From Siderastrea radians (lineage: Eukaryota > Cnidaria > Anthozoa > Scleractinia > Rhizangiidae), in the NCBI GenBank assembly GCA_964017195.1, contig OZ024898.1, forward strand, positions 12,663,557-12,727,556: a stretch of 64,000 nucleotides of DNA, read 5' to 3'. Below, piece by piece: positions 1 through 12,201 of this stretch. The stretch's first letter is position 1. Each line of letters starts with the position of its first letter. A model generated the notes under the pieces. The model ran no database searches and was not told where the DNA came from. It saw only the letters and a list, made by a program, of their open reading frames with translations. The translations under genes and the position numbers were made by a program.

Positions 1-165
1 ATTTCTTTCTCTTGATGCTCTAAAGGCACTTCGTGTACTAAAAAAGGTGTTTCATTTGTTTTCAGCACATTGTCACCCAAAACAGTGATGAATCCCTGTG
101 ATGTAGCCCCTTTAACAATTATTCCACGAAAGTTAGTTCGGTTTTGTGATTAATGGAAATAAAGT
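1..165 (-). other. unassigned open reading frame running off left edge
   Basis: The minus strand is open from a stop near 165 to the window edge, reading fragments such as NFRGIIVKGATSQGFITV and LGDNVLKTNETPFLVHEV. It does not match the next stretch expected of NDST (a conserved APHHSGVYP-type motif), so it is not taken as an NDST exon. It could be an exon of something else, a transposon fragment or chance. I do not recognise it. Confidence 0.2.
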
Positions 166-1052
166 CGCCAGAGGCGACTGCTGCCTCATTCGGAGGTAAA
201 TAGTTGACAATTATTCACGGAAGAGGAGGATAATATCTACCACTCTTCGCTGACACTGAGGTGCAAAAATACCGTCCACTGGTTTGGAATTGATTGCATT
301 ATATACATACTTTCAGTAGGGAACCAATTGGATTGCTGAAAACTGCAATATCCTCTGGCGAGTAAAATAAATATAAAATGTAGTGTACCCTGAGCCCGGG
401 TGGTTACCCTCATATTGGAACGGTTCAGTTTCAACTAAGTGTCGAGCATAATCTGCCTCTGCTTCTGTTTTGCTTTACTTCGCCGTGTGATTGGTTTACT
501 GATGAAAGCCCCCGTCTTGACCATTTAGAAGTTACACCAAAAACCAATTGTCTTTCTCGCACACGCTTTACTCGCGCTTGGCGTAGGTTTTTTACCTGCA
601 CTTGCTACGCGGAGAGTTCTCACATAGTTCATTGGCTAATAATAACAGTCAACTCTCGCAGTAACAAGCACCATCGGAACCAAGATTTGGTGTCCGTAAT
701 AGACGGACGCGTGTACTCGCGTGGTGTCCGCAAGGCGAGAGTTGACTGTGTGTGTTTGTGGTGATTAGCAAAGGTAATTACTTATCTTTTGCCAATACGA
801 CACCTAGTTGAGAAGCTCTAAGAGAAGAAACCCCTATTAAACGGTTTCAACACTTGCTTTAACATTCGCACAGCACTTTGTGTTCCATGAGTCAACATTT
901 TAAAATATTGACATGGTCTTGAACAGAACCAATATTTAAACCACCTAAAATTTGCAACATGAAAGACTTGTTCAAACGGTCCCAAAATTTCGCTCAACAA
1001 AAGTAGAGCAAATGTTCACGAAAATGTTGAAAACGTTTGAACGCAATGGTAC
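166..1052. other. NDST intron 3 (part), repeat-rich
   Basis: No exon is recognised. A block at 170-245 resembles one at 17280-17340 (both contain 'caattatt' followed by gg-rich 'ggaggtaaat'/'gaagtgg' text), so it is probably a dispersed repeat. 648-751 is a separate inverted repeat. Confidence 0.4.
648..751. repeat. inverted repeat / small MITE-like element
   Basis: Arms GTCAACTCTCGC at the left and GCGAGAGTTGAC at the right are exact inverted copies about 80 bp apart. The interior carries short repeats of ggtgtccg. It looks like a nonautonomous TIR element within an NDST intron. Confidence 0.5.
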
Positions 1053-1292
1053 CTTAGCAAATTCCCCGTTCTTGTTTAGCGACTTGACAATCTCAGAGTA
1101 GGTGTGTTTATGAGGCTGTTCGTGATCATACAGATGACCAAACCACGTGAATTTATGCGCGTGTTCTATGAGTGCATTGTCACCTTCGTCTTCTTCCTCA
1201 TCACCCTGTTTGAAGGTGCGCCCCGAGAAACCCAAGTTGAACTTAAATCCTGGAATCTTTTGTGACAACCGCTCCTGTACTGAGATCATATC
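1053..1292 (-). CDS. NDST: NDST exon 3
   Basis: The 240-nt exon (80 codons, phase 0-0) follows acceptor CTTCCACAG. It encodes [20 protein letters not shown], then [10 protein letters not shown], the acidic [10 protein letters not shown], and [12 protein letters not shown], equal to the family pattern NLGFSG...EEEDAGDD...WWFPHMWSHMQPH. It ends at NKNGEFAK; the donor AAG|GTACCA is weak, so the 3' boundary is slightly uncertain. Confidence 0.87.
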
Positions 1293-4200
1293 CTGTGGAA
1301 GCGAAGCAGTTTGTATCAGACTAACCAACAACCCAGGAAAGTACTGTTCAGTAACGTTCATTTCCATCCACAGACTCAAGACTTAAAACAACACACCATA
1401 ATAAACAGCATCACAGGAAAGTACTCCTCAGTGGCTTTCAACTGAATGGGTCACAGTTAAGCATCCAGGAGGGAGGGAGGAAGCAAGGAAGGGACGAAGG
1501 AAGGAAGGAAGGAAGGATGGATGGATGGATGGATGGATGGATGGATGGGAAGAAGGAAGGAAGGAAGGAAGGAAGGAGGGAGGGAGGGAGGGAGGAAGGA
1601 AGGAAGGGAGGAAGGAAGGAAGGAAGGAGGGAGGGAGGGAGGAAGGAAGGAAGGAAGGGAGGGAGGGAGGGAGGGAGGGAGGGAGGGAGGAAGGAAGGAA
1701 GGATGGATGGATGGATGGATGGATGGATGGATGGATGGATGGATGGATGGATGGATGGATAGATAGAAAACTTTATTTATGCACGGTGGTTTTGTCAAAA
1801 TTACAATAGTATCTTTGGTTTACACAGAAGCCGTGCAATATTTACAAATAGTGTTTTAAAATGCTAAACTAACTAACCTTAAGTTTCATGTATTACAATT
1901 TTTTTAAAAAATAGGAAATATATATGTATTTAAAAATCGATACAGAGGTTGAGAGATTTGAGCTTGTTTTTAAAGGATTCGAGCGACCGTTCACATTTCA
2001 GATCAATTTGGAAGCGAATTCCAAATTTTCGCCCCAGTGAAGGCGAAACTGTTTCTGTAATAGTTGGTTCTAAATCTCGGTAAAGCGATGTCTTCTCTTG
2101 ATGTTCGAAGGTTATAACATGACGTGCCAATGTTCTTTGAGAACATATCCTTTAAGTAAACTGGTGTCATGCCGTTAATAATTTTAAACATCATCAGAGC
2201 TTTCTGTTTATTTTTTCTCTCCTTAAGGTTTGACCATCTGAGTGTTTCTAACATGTCTTTTGTAGGTGCCATGTAATGTGAGCCTGTGATAATCCGTGCT
2301 GCCCGATTTTGTAACATTTGGAGTTTTTCGGCCAGGCCCTCACTAATGCCATTCCAAACAATACTACAATAGTCGAAATATGGTTCAACGATTGACTGGT
2401 AAATGTTAATTAAACTACGCGATGGAATAAAAGGCTTGGTCTTTTTTATAACACCTTTGCCCGATGACACCTTCTTACAGACACTTGTAATGTGGGAATC
2501 CCATTAAAGAAATTCGTCTAGTTCTACACCAAGGCATTTACTGCAATTAACTTTTTTTAATGATATGCCGTTTATAGAGAGATCAAGACTTTCAGTGACT
2601 GTCGCAATTCTTTGTCTTGAACCAATTAACATGTATTCAGTTTTTAATGTGTTCAGAGTGAGTTTGTTTGCGCAAAGCCACTGTTTGAGTTTTTCGATGG
2701 ATGGATGGTTGGATGGATGGATGGATGGATGGAAGGGAGGGAGGGAGGGAGGGAGGGAGGAAGGGAGGGAGGGAGGATGGAAGGAAGGGAGGGAGGGAGG
2801 GAGGGAGGAAGGGAGGGAGGGGGAGGGAAGGAGGGAAGGAGGGAAGGAAGGAAGGAAGGAGGGAGGGAGGGAGGGAGGAAGGAAGGAAGGAAGAAAGGAA
2901 GGAAGGAAGGAAGGAAGGAGGGAAGGAGGGAGGGAGGAAGTGAGGGAGGGGGAGGGAAGGAAGGAAGGAAGGAGGGAGGGAGGGAGGAAGGAAGGAAGGA
3001 GGGAGGGAGGAAGGGAGGGAGGGGGAGGGAAGGAAGGAAGGAAGGAAGGAACGAGGGAGGGAGGGAGGGAGGAAGGGAGGGAGGGGGGGAAGGAGGGAAG
3101 GAGGGAAGGAGGGAAGGAAGGAAGGAAGGAAGGAAGGAAGGAAGGAAGGAAGGAAGGAAGGAAGGAAGGAAGGAAGGAAGGAAGGAAGGAGGGAGGGAGG
3201 GAGGGAGGGAGGGAGGAATAAAGGAAGATTTCGCGTTGGCACGCAACCTAATAATCATGGCCCGTCTACATTACAATGAAATCGTAAGTAAATGGTTGAA
3301 ATTCTTTCAGCCACGTTCTTGGGCGGTCTTTCTAGAAGCTCGTCTAGTAGGTTATTTTGGGAAATAAATCCCTTTAGGCAGCTGCCAAATCGGTCTCTCT
3401 AGTAGTTCATCTAGTATAGGATATTTTTGTAAATTAATCCTTTCAGGCGGCTGGAAAATCGGAGGATAATGTCTGTCTGCTGCTGAATGACCGCAAAATG
3501 AACATTTACCGGGAAGGAAAGATCTCACGGCAACTGTGAAATTATGACGACAAACTTTCAGACAAGGACATTATCCTCTGATATACCAAAAAGCCAGAAA
3601 GATAGTTAACGTATGTTTTATAACTCTCTGATTAACTTCCACGATGCACTTTAACGTGTTTAAGAGAAAAAACCGGCGATGACTATGGCGTGATGGCGGA
3701 TGACAAACCAATGCAAGTTCATTAGGTTACTCGATCTTATTAAGTAAGCGTAGTAATTACCTTACAAAAATAAAAATAAACCTCACAACATGACTGCTGA
3801 ATGCTCGCTTGTTTTGTTCTCACCTCTCGTGGCAAAAAAAAAGGGCGAGGGAGTCCATTAGGAAGGGGTATGTGATGCGATACTCTTCATACAATTATGT
3901 ACCATCTGGTGTGGGTTAGCAAATGAGATCACGCAGATATGAACTAGGTGAGATATATGAGCTGACAACCAAGAAGTAAGAAACCAACCACAACGTGCGA
4001 CTGCCTTTCAGTTTGTAATAACAGGAGATGACCTTGGATTAAAATAGATTGTCGATAACTAAGCATAAGGTTTAACAGCTTAGGAACAGGATATATTTTA
4101 GGACTTCACCCATAGTCTCAAACGTTCCAATCACTTTGCTCAGCCCAAAATACAGCACCAAATTCAAGTACTGGTCAGTAGCTCTCGTTTAAATAGTTAC

Positions 4201-7200
4201 AATTCAGGATTTCATCCACAGACTCAAAACGTAGATCACCTTGTACAGCACAATAAACAGCACCACTGGGAAGTACTGCTCAGTAGCTTTCATTTGAATG
4301 GTCACACTTCAGGATTTCATCCACAGACTCAACAGTGAACACCACATTGCATGACTGTCGGTCTCATTGTAATCCTTGGAATAACGAATTTAAAGAAGAG
4401 CTACTTTCTCACAATACTTTAGACCACATTTCCACTTTTATGGCTCCGCGTCTTGCGCCGTAACAAGATTTCACGCTATTTACTGCCTTAAAACTGCACT
4501 TAACAAACACAGCACTAATCTTATTAACTTTTACAGCTAAGCCGTCTAACCTGGTCCACACAATATTCCGTGCCAAAGTTGCCTTAAAACACTGTCCTTA
4601 GTTACCTTTTCAATATGTTTTTGGACTATTTTAAGCAGTCATCGGATGGTCATTGGTTATTAATTTTCTTTTCTACAAATCCAATGATACGAGCAAGAGA
4701 GATTTTAAATAACATAAAGACAAAAACAGATTGCCAATCTCTCTGAAAAATAAACACTATTGTAAAGTTATAATATAGTTAAGCTCATTTATTATCGTAC
4801 AAGATGTAACGGGAAAGTATCACCAAATTTTACAAGTTTGTCTCGAAGGTAGACAAGGCGAAAAATGTTTAAATCAATAGAACGCTTTGGCAACCACGAC
4901 AAAGATGCCGTCTTCGGCGTCTTTTTGAGGACATATTTTCCAGCTAATTATATAAACTAAGCTGTAACTGATGCTAGCAAGACACAGGACGAATGTAACA
5001 TATACCTCGAGAAAAATGACCTTGTTCTCTTCCAATCACCCTGTAAACAGACCTGTGAGTGATCAATTACTAGTTTACTAGGCTGGATTCCCGCTTCCTT
5101 TTTTTTTTTTTTTTTTCGCTTTTTGTTTGTTACAAATTTAAGGAGCTCCACATCGAACGCCCTCGTCTCTGTTGAAAAGCAAAATATAAAAAACAGCAAC
5201 GACATAAAAATCACGAGAGCCAGTAAGAGGAGTATGTCTTCAGCTCGTGAAAACACGCGCGACAGATGTGTTTAGCGCGACTGTTGCATGTTCACAAATG
5301 ACTCGCACTTAGGCTTTCATTATTTAATACCGAATTAGTAGATTGAGTCTAATAAGTGAAGGTTTACTTACCAGAACGTCCTTTTTCTTCATTCTTATTC
5401 CCGTCTTGGCAATGAAAATATCATCCACGTCAATTTGAATATATCTCTCAAGCGAAAACGCAGTGGGACTAACCGGCGATAAATACTCTAAACTGTCCAT
5501 AAATAGCATCGTGTGAAGGAAAAATGGAAAGCCGCCGCCGAAAAATACTTTTTTAATCCCGTCTGTTCGCCCATCGTCCAGAATAACAGTTGCTTGCTCT
5601 GTAACTGCAATTTCAAGCTCTCGCTTTCGTCTCTTTTTGCGATTTGCAGCGAATTCTACAGTTTCGTACGGGACTTGCTGAGGGTCATATCGTAGAAAAT
5701 TCCATCGTGTACCTTGCCCCTTCTGCACGTATGGTTTCACCGTTGAACCACCCCTGCGAGTGACTCGTAAAAGTTTAGAATCTTCGTTTACTTCGACATC
5801 TAACGTCTGTCTCTCTTTCTGAGGTTTCACAACTTCGAAGCGAAATTCCGGTATATACCCCACATGATTCGAGATAAAAAACAAAATACCAGTCCGGAAC
5901 TTTTTGCAGTATTGTTTCACTACTTGCCGAACGTTAGGTTTGAGGTCTAAGTAAGTCTTTATGTCTACGAAAACAAGAAGAGAAAATCTGCCAACAGATA
6001 CGTCGGCTGCAAGATCTTCTTTTAAATCCAAGAAGGGTCTGTCATCCGCTTCGCTTACTAGATACGGCGCCCGCAAGCCGTCTAGAAATCGCGTTATGTA
6101 GTGTGAAAGTTTCGAACGGTCTTTAGTCCAAGACTTATGAACAAGCAATATTTTCTTCTGTAGTTGGAATGTCCTGTTGCCAAATTGTGACGATGATAAT
6201 GTGGAGTAATCAACTAAAAGTTCACTTCTTGCAACGGGAAATGTAGTTCTCCAACCCACATTTGTTAACTCCGTAGCTAGTACTTTGTCTGCAAAGAAAC
6301 AACACCTACGTTAGATCTTCTTTTAAAAGGAATACAAATTAAGAAATAACACAAATTTCGAATAGGGAGAATTTTAAACGAAGACCATCAGAGCTTTGTA
6401 CACGTTGATACAAGCTCTTGAACAGCACCAAAAACCGTTTGAAACCAGTTGAGAACATCACTATCTTATAAGATGTTTGAGTTGTGCTATTTAACTGGGA
6501 TATTTTTGTACTCGTTTCGCGCGTTAATCGAACGGCACTTAGAGAAGTTGGATAATAATACTTGATTACTTCGTTACAGCATAATAGGCAGTACCACTGG
6601 AAAGTGCTTCCCATTACGTAAGCATTTTCCTGTGGTGCTACAATCCCGGCCAGAAACCTTGAAACAGTGAGCTCCCCCCTTCCCCTTCTCAATGTCTTCA
6701 ATGTTGTTTCTGACACCAAAATGTCTTACTCTGGTCAACACTGAGTGGGGGAGCGGGGTGTTTCTAGGAAATGTAGCCGAGGTCGTAGGCGCTGTTTATT
6801 ATTAATATACATGCTGATTCTTGCCTTTTTATACACGGTGAGCAGCAGTTTCGTTTGTGGGAAATAAGCCCAAAATGGCCCGCTCCGCTTGGCGATTTTC
6901 CTCTCGCATATTTACCCCTAAGGCTTCGATCTATCCAACATTGTTGTACCGGCGTTAAACGCGATGGCCAAACGAACTCAGAAAAGGCCTTTAAAGGCAC
7001 AAATTCCCCCCTAACATTGCAGGGCAATGTATCACAATCTTAGATTCTATGCGAAAAATTCACTCATTTTCAACAAAAAACCTAAAACCTGCAAATCCTC
7101 GATCTCCCTATCATTTTGAAATGTATCGCAATCTAACACTCTAAGCGAATCGTGAGTCAAGTTACAATATCACTGCAAACTTATTGAAGATGCAAAGAAC

Positions 7201-10200
7201 GACTGATCTCGTTTGATGAGGAAGGCGATCAAGAAAACTCTTCTATCATGTCGAGTGTATTTCTCGTCATTTGCCTGTCACTAGTTTAGAGTTTCCCTGT
7301 AGTGGTTGTGGTTAAAGTAGAAACAAAATTGTGACTTTAAGGCCATCCGAGTAAAATGTTTCTTTTCCATCGTCCTACCGACCAAACTTTTTTACATCAC
7401 AACAAAAATCCTGATTCATTGCCTGTTCCGTTTTCTTTGGTGTTTCCAATGTTACCCACGAATGGCACTTAAAATGTGACTGTTCAAATTAAAGCTATTG
7501 AGCAGAAGTTTTACTTGGCATTTTTTTCCAAACATTTTTAACATCAAAACAAAAATCCTGATTGCTTGTTCCGTTTTCTTTGGTGTTTCCATAATATGCA
7601 TGCGAACATCTTCAAAGACATTTGGAAGTTATTATGGCTCTTTGAAAAAATTTCAACCGAGATTTAAATCAACGCTCGCATCGCATACTTGGTGTTTTTG
7701 ACGAGTTTATTTGTTCTTCTTTTTAGACAAAATAACCCACTTTACCAAGAGAGAACGATGGGAAACAGACCCGGGAAACAGACCCGCGAAACAGAGCATT
7801 TATCGTGTTGCCTAGAGTTTCTCAAATTCATCGGAAACCACAAAACCAGATACCAGATACATACCAGTAATGTAAGTACCATACAAATTTTTCGAATTTT
7901 ATAAAATTTCCAACTAATAACCTAACTATTATATATTCACTACACTATATGATTTCACTCAAACTCAAAACGTTAAGTTGAAAACACTTTGCACAGATTT
8001 ATAAAAGGCTTCTGTTGAAAACTCTACCACAGAAAAGGCTCAGTAAATCAGTTTAGTCGACATACTCAAATATTAGAACCACACTACAACTTTGAAACCA
8101 CTACTCAAGCTTTTACTTGAATGATTACATCGCTAAAATTTCGTCCGCAGTCTTAAGACTACACAAAAAACCACATTACTTATTTCCGCCACTTAAGGCT
8201 TCAGTTTATTGCGGGCATGTGTTCCAGTCATCAAACCTAACTTTCGGAAACCGTCGCATATTACTTTCCCGAGGGCGTAAACTGACCCATAACTTTCCCC
8301 ACCTAGGAAATAAAAGGCATGTTTTTAGGTTTTCGTGAGTTACTACTTCCGGCGATTGGGTGGGCGCTAACCACAAGAAAGTGTAAACGGAAATATGTGA
8401 TGTAGTTTTTAGCACTTTGGGATTTTACCAAGAGTGTTGATTCTTGTACACGGAATAAAATAAACACGTCTCCTTTAGTGTCCTGTTGTTACACCCTAAG
8501 CAATTGAAGTTACCTTCCCACAAACGTTGCTTAGTCGAATCGATGTTTTCATTGAGCATTTTTTTTCAATTTCAGGCACGTACGAAATGCTAAATGAAAT
8601 TTACATATCTCTGACGTAACATAAAAGCGATACTGATGACCGGAAGTAGTCCATTTAGCTGTCTCACATCTATCACAAAGGACAACACACTGCAGATATC
8701 AATCGTTGACATTTAAAAAAAAACTCTCTCTAAACCAAAAAATCTGTTGAATTTGTTTTTAAATAGGTCACATTTAAGAATACGAGCTGCCGCTCTTTCC
8801 GCTCACCGATAGTCGTGCAAAAAGAACACGCAAGCAAAAACGAAAATCGCCTGCCGCGTGAACACGTGGCGCGCGTGTTTAGTGAGCCAGCGGCAAATTT
8901 ACCAGGGGCGCGTTATGTTTTCAGCAACAGGCGAGCTTTGCGTTTGCTCGGTCGTTTGCTCGTAGAATGCTCGTATAGCTCTGTTCCCACTTCAAACTGG
9001 GGAACAAAAAGCAAAAAAGCATTGCATAAAAGGATTACCGTACCAAGCTTTGATTTGGTACTACTGTACAAGATGGCGTTAATAAATAATATGCTGTAAC
9101 TGGTCCTATTATTAAACGTTTGAATCTCAAAAAGCTGTTAAATTGTTGTTTATTGTGGTGCTTTCTCGTATTCCCCACAAGGTTGGTTCAAACTTTTGAG
9201 TGTGGTCTTTTGTTCTAATGAAAGCTACCGAGATGTTTCGTGCAGTTAACTATGCTATGCCATGGTCCAAACGTTTCAGTCTCAGGATAAAATCCTTAAG
9301 CGTGATCTTGAAGCTACTGGAAATACTAGCATGTGGTGTTGTTTCTTATAATACAAACAAAGGTGGTTCTCACTCTGGAGTCACCCATGAGTGACTGTTG
9401 AAATTAAGGCTATTGAGCAGAAGTTTTAATTGGAATATTTTTCAAGGTGAAATGTTAACGGATATAAAATTAAGCCACGGGAATGTCTCAACCTACAAAT
9501 TGCCACAGTCCAAACTGCCTGGATAGCAAGATTTTCTTATGAACAGATCGATGTATACTCAGAAACGCAAGTTATATTCATGAGGGTCTTCCAGTCAAAA
9601 AACTATCAAGATTATTTCTAAACTCGTGCGATTACATGTCAACAAAAAATCCAAACGTTTTAGAACTTCTAGGCAAACTCAAGAATATGATTGCTAGAAA
9701 AATGCAATTCTACGATTTCGGATTCCAGCCTGCAAGAACTGACCATGACTTAGCGTTGCTGGAGATGACTAAGCTTGTCTGTCCATTTGAATTCATCTTT
9801 GCAAAACTTCACTTGTGCAGTTTCAAACAAGAAACGGTTTTTTGGATGGCCAAACCATAAAAAGCTCGGATTTACGGGTTCGTGGTTCCGAAGAGTCCAC
9901 TAAACATAACCTTTATACATTTCACATTTTGTAGGACCTTTACATGTAAGTCAGTCATGTAAAAACATATTGAAAATAGATCATCGAAAGAGCATTTCTG
10001 CGAGCAATAACCGCAAAAATGATGAAATTAATGAACAAAAGATGCAACGTGAAAGAACTTGATTTACACACAAGTAGAGGTATATTTGTATATTTACATG
10101 GAAGGATTTAGCAGAAATGTGGAGTACCATGAAATACAAAGTAATAGAGTGCATAATAAAATGGTATTTAAAGATTTTTCCACGAGTATCAGTAGTTTTA

Positions 10201-12201
10201 TAATATCAAATTTCACCAAACCATAATGCAAACAAATGTTTCTGTTATCACTGGTTTACAGAAGGGTTTGCAGTTTGCTGACCTAAAATACTTCCAATCG
10301 CTTTATCGTGGCAAAATCTGTCTAGAAACTCGATCATTTGGAATTGGCTTTGAGAAGTGACAACAGCGAGCTCCTAGAAAATTTAATTGCGCTGTGGTGG
10401 TACGATTGCATGTATACGGTATATAAAAATATATAACCTTGTGTGGCCTTGAAAATGATTGAATGCAAGCTGAAGGCATTTCATAAATAGACGGCGTGTC
10501 TATGAGGTACATAATGCGGATAAACATCGCAAAATAAAAGATAAGAAAGCAAATTCCAAAGTATTTCTAATGGACTACAATTTTACAAAATACTTGATTA
10601 CTCCTCAAAGAAAAAAAAAACGAAGCATTTACTTCGATATCAAAATTATCGTTCCCCCTGCAAGGTAAAGTAGCTGTGTTCTCGTGAGTTCCTAAACAGC
10701 TGTTTTGGCATCATCATCGCGTGTATAAAACAGCGGCAACGTCGGTTTCCCTTTATATTAGGTCTAAAACCGTCGGGTTTCAATTTAAAATCCATTTACT
10801 AGAAGTTGGACGGGTTATTTTTGCTTTGACGCAGAGTATGACAGATTGTCATGACATTCTGAAAAGCTGGAGAGCAAATTAATGAAAAAGCTCTTGCATG
10901 AGTAAGAACAATTAAAAGCGATATTCTTTGAAATAAACTTTCCTCTCGGCTGCATTTGGTTTTAATAAATTAGTTCCACAAGTGCTTGCCTGTAAAGCAA
11001 CTGTTTTGTTAATAATCTCTATTATATCTTCCTTAAAAAACGTGTAAATGTAGATTTCATGTTCGTTTCAGGAACACAGGAAGCCGACACGGATTTCAGA
11101 GTAACTAATTGACAAAACACCTGGCTATGACCCAAATTGATAAAAATACTCCACACTCACTAGCTTCAATTTATAAACGTCTTGACACCAAAGAACTGCC
11201 ACTATCATTATTTAAGTCAAACAGCCGCTGTAATCTAGTGTCGCTTAATGGAGAAACCATCTTTAATTCTCTCTATCTCGGTCTTAAGAGTAATTTAAAA
11301 AACAATGGCAAATATCTTAGGCATATCAACCCTTACTCCTATGCCAACGGTAGCGAGTTTACTGAGAGGCCAATAAAATGTGAGCACCATATTGAAATCT
11401 AGCTACAAACGCCGGGCTTGAAAGTTCATACTCGCTTGCAAATGTAAATTAAAATGATCACCGTTCTTCACCAATTGCGTCTCATGGTCACATAAAGAAA
11501 ACTAAATATGAACTAAAGATTGCAAATCTCTTCTAATCTTCCCCCAGTGTCACAAAATTAAGCTACTAAACCACGATTTACAAGCTTACAGAAGACATTA
11601 CAAAGACTTGGGGTCCAGGGCGACAAGTTCTGTCGGTGAACATCGCATTATTCTATTTACGGCTACACAGCCAGAATTAGAAAATATCTTAACACACCAC
11701 AATTACAGGATATTCGGTCACCCGCAGATTTAGTCTAAAAACCAAGAGTTACTTTACAACAGAATGAGGAAAAAGCATTCACCTCTTTTATATTAATTCA
11801 TCGTACAAATTCGAGACACCTTTGCGAAGCAGTCATTTCATTTGATTCACGTCTGTGCAAGCGCTATTTTTGACCGTTTTCAATATTAACCACCGCTTAA
11901 AGTACAACATGAACAAACAACGATATTCTAAATCTTCAGTGTTTGTATACAAGCATGGTTTGTACGGTTATAGAAACATTTGTTCGCCGCATGCCTGTGG
12001 AGTCGTTATTAGAACGATCCTGCTCTTTGACAGCGATTTGCGAAAGGGAGCACGCGCAAACAAGAAACAACACTTACCGGTATTTTCTTGGTCATTGTAC
12101 AGGGAAAGTATGATAAAAATCACCAGCCAGCCGACAGGAATTACAACAAAGCATAATTTCTTAGAGAGTCGTAGTCTTTTTGCCCGTATGAAGACTCGCA
12201 T
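1053..12201 (-). CDS. NDST: heparan sulfate N-deacetylase/N-sulfotransferase, 5' half (three exons)
   Basis: Coding join, minus strand: 12078-12201, 5372-6288, 1053-1292, then off the left edge. The family makes type II Golgi enzymes that remove acetyl groups from GlcNAc in heparan sulfate and N-sulfate the freed amines. Exon 1 encodes a short basic cytosolic end and one membrane anchor. Exons 2 and 3 encode the N-deacetylase half, seen in [37 protein letters not shown] (family form DIDDIFVGK.GTRMK) and FKFNLGFSG...[10 protein letters not shown]. About 427 residues are covered. The family is about 880 residues, so the rest of the N-deacetylase half and the sulfotransferase domain must lie left of the window. 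Phases agree across both introns (phase 1, then phase 0). The paralogue number cannot be told. Confidence 0.9.
1340..1456. repeat. dispersed ~104-bp repeat, one unit
   Basis: Text such as 'catccacagactcaagac', 'ataaacagcatcac' and 'gaaagtactcctcagtgg' matches the two-unit array at 4095-4345 in the same orientation. It starts about 50 bp upstream of the NDST exon 3 acceptor. Confidence 0.6.
1468..1767. repeat. (GGAA/GGGA/GGAT)n microsatellite
   Basis: Purine-only tetranucleotide tract on the plus strand with blocks of GGAT at both ends and GGAA/GGGA in the middle. On the minus strand it begins directly after the LINE relic's AATAAAGTTTTC tail, so the CCAT/ATCC end is probably the LINE 3' tail that later expanded. 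The open frames through it (Lys/Glu/Gly- or Ser/Pro-rich) are artefacts of the repeat. Confidence 0.95.
1768..2697 (-). pseudogene. non-LTR retrotransposon (LINE) relic, 3' end of reverse transcriptase ORF
   Basis: The minus strand encodes the end of a CR1/L2/Rex-like RT. Motifs include [20 protein letters not shown], then [33 protein letters not shown], and a C-terminal [13 protein letters not shown]. The frame is broken by an in-frame TAA where Leu-stop-Trp-Asp-Ser is read (near 2505) and by a frameshift after WNSLP (near 2010), with [15 protein letters not shown] following in another frame. The 5' side is cut off by a microsatellite at 2698. This is a dead, 5'-truncated copy. Confidence 0.85.
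2698..3217. repeat. (GGAT)n then (GGGA/GGAA)n microsatellite
   Basis: About 520 bp of uninterrupted purine tetranucleotides on the plus strand, ending in 20 or so GGAA units and a GGGA block. It truncates the LINE relic on its 5' side. The overlapping long frames on both strands are repeat artefacts. Confidence 0.95.
4095..4345. repeat. dispersed ~104-bp repeat, two tandem units
   Basis: 'ggatttcatccacagactca' occurs at about 4207 and 4311, a period of ~104 bp, with 'acagcacaataaacagcacc' and 'agtactgctcagtagc' between. Degenerate pieces are also at 1340-1456 and 6560-6620. I recognise this as a repeat widespread in stony corals. Confidence 0.65.
5372..6288 (-). CDS. NDST: NDST exon 2: main N-deacetylase exon
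   Basis: The 917-nt exon follows acceptor TTTCTTTGCAG and ends GACGTTCTG|GTAAGT (phase 0). It encodes about 305 residues. It starts [17 protein letters not shown], passes [19 protein letters not shown] and [13 protein letters not shown], and ends in the conserved [15 protein letters not shown] block of NDST deacetylase domains. No stop or frameshift is present. Confidence 0.9.
6289..12077. other. NDST intron 1
   Basis: 5,789 bp with no recognised exon. Fragments of the 104-bp repeat occur near 6400-6620 (including 'aggcagtaccactggaaagt'). The segments 7440-7500 and 7560-7600 share 'cttgttccgttttctttggtgtttcca', a short local duplication. From about 8000 to 12000 I see only AT-rich sequence with short spurious frames. 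Confidence 0.45.
12078..12201 (-). CDS. NDST: NDST exon 1: start codon and signal anchor
   Basis: ATG at 12201 begins [15 protein letters not shown], followed by the hydrophobic anchor [20 protein letters not shown] and NDQENT. The exon ends ACCG|GTAAGT after one base of the next codon. That base plus AC at the start of exon 2 makes Asp, so the phase fits. Basic residues before the anchor predict the N-in, C-lumen topology of a Golgi type II enzyme. An out-of-frame ATG lies five bases upstream (12206). Confidence 0.82.

Larger units (their letters stand above)
1293..5371. other. NDST intron 2, repeat-filled
   Basis: 4,079 bp between exons 2 and 3. It holds copies of the 104-bp dispersed repeat, two long purine-rich microsatellites and a LINE relic, each listed separately. 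At 3324-3460 two diverged ~75-bp copies of a cggtctntctag...-type segment lie in tandem. From 3460 to 4090 and 4350 to 5371 I see no gene. A long T-run is at 5099-5116. Confidence 0.5.

Noticed and set aside
1457..1809. Long frames rich in Ser/Ile/His/Pro or Lys/Glu/Gly on both strands
   Set aside because: They follow only from the GGAA/GGGA/GGAT microsatellite, which is open in every frame.
2565..3367. Frames of about 200 codons on both strands
   Set aside because: Same cause: purine tetranucleotide repeat, no codon bias and no gene context.
4957..5256. Minus-strand frame with hydrophobic [19 protein letters not shown], a possible alternative NDST signal anchor
   Set aside because: It lies between NDST exons 2 and 3, has no ATG at its start, runs into a poly-Lys tract from a T-run, and the true anchor exon at 12078-12201 fits in phase.
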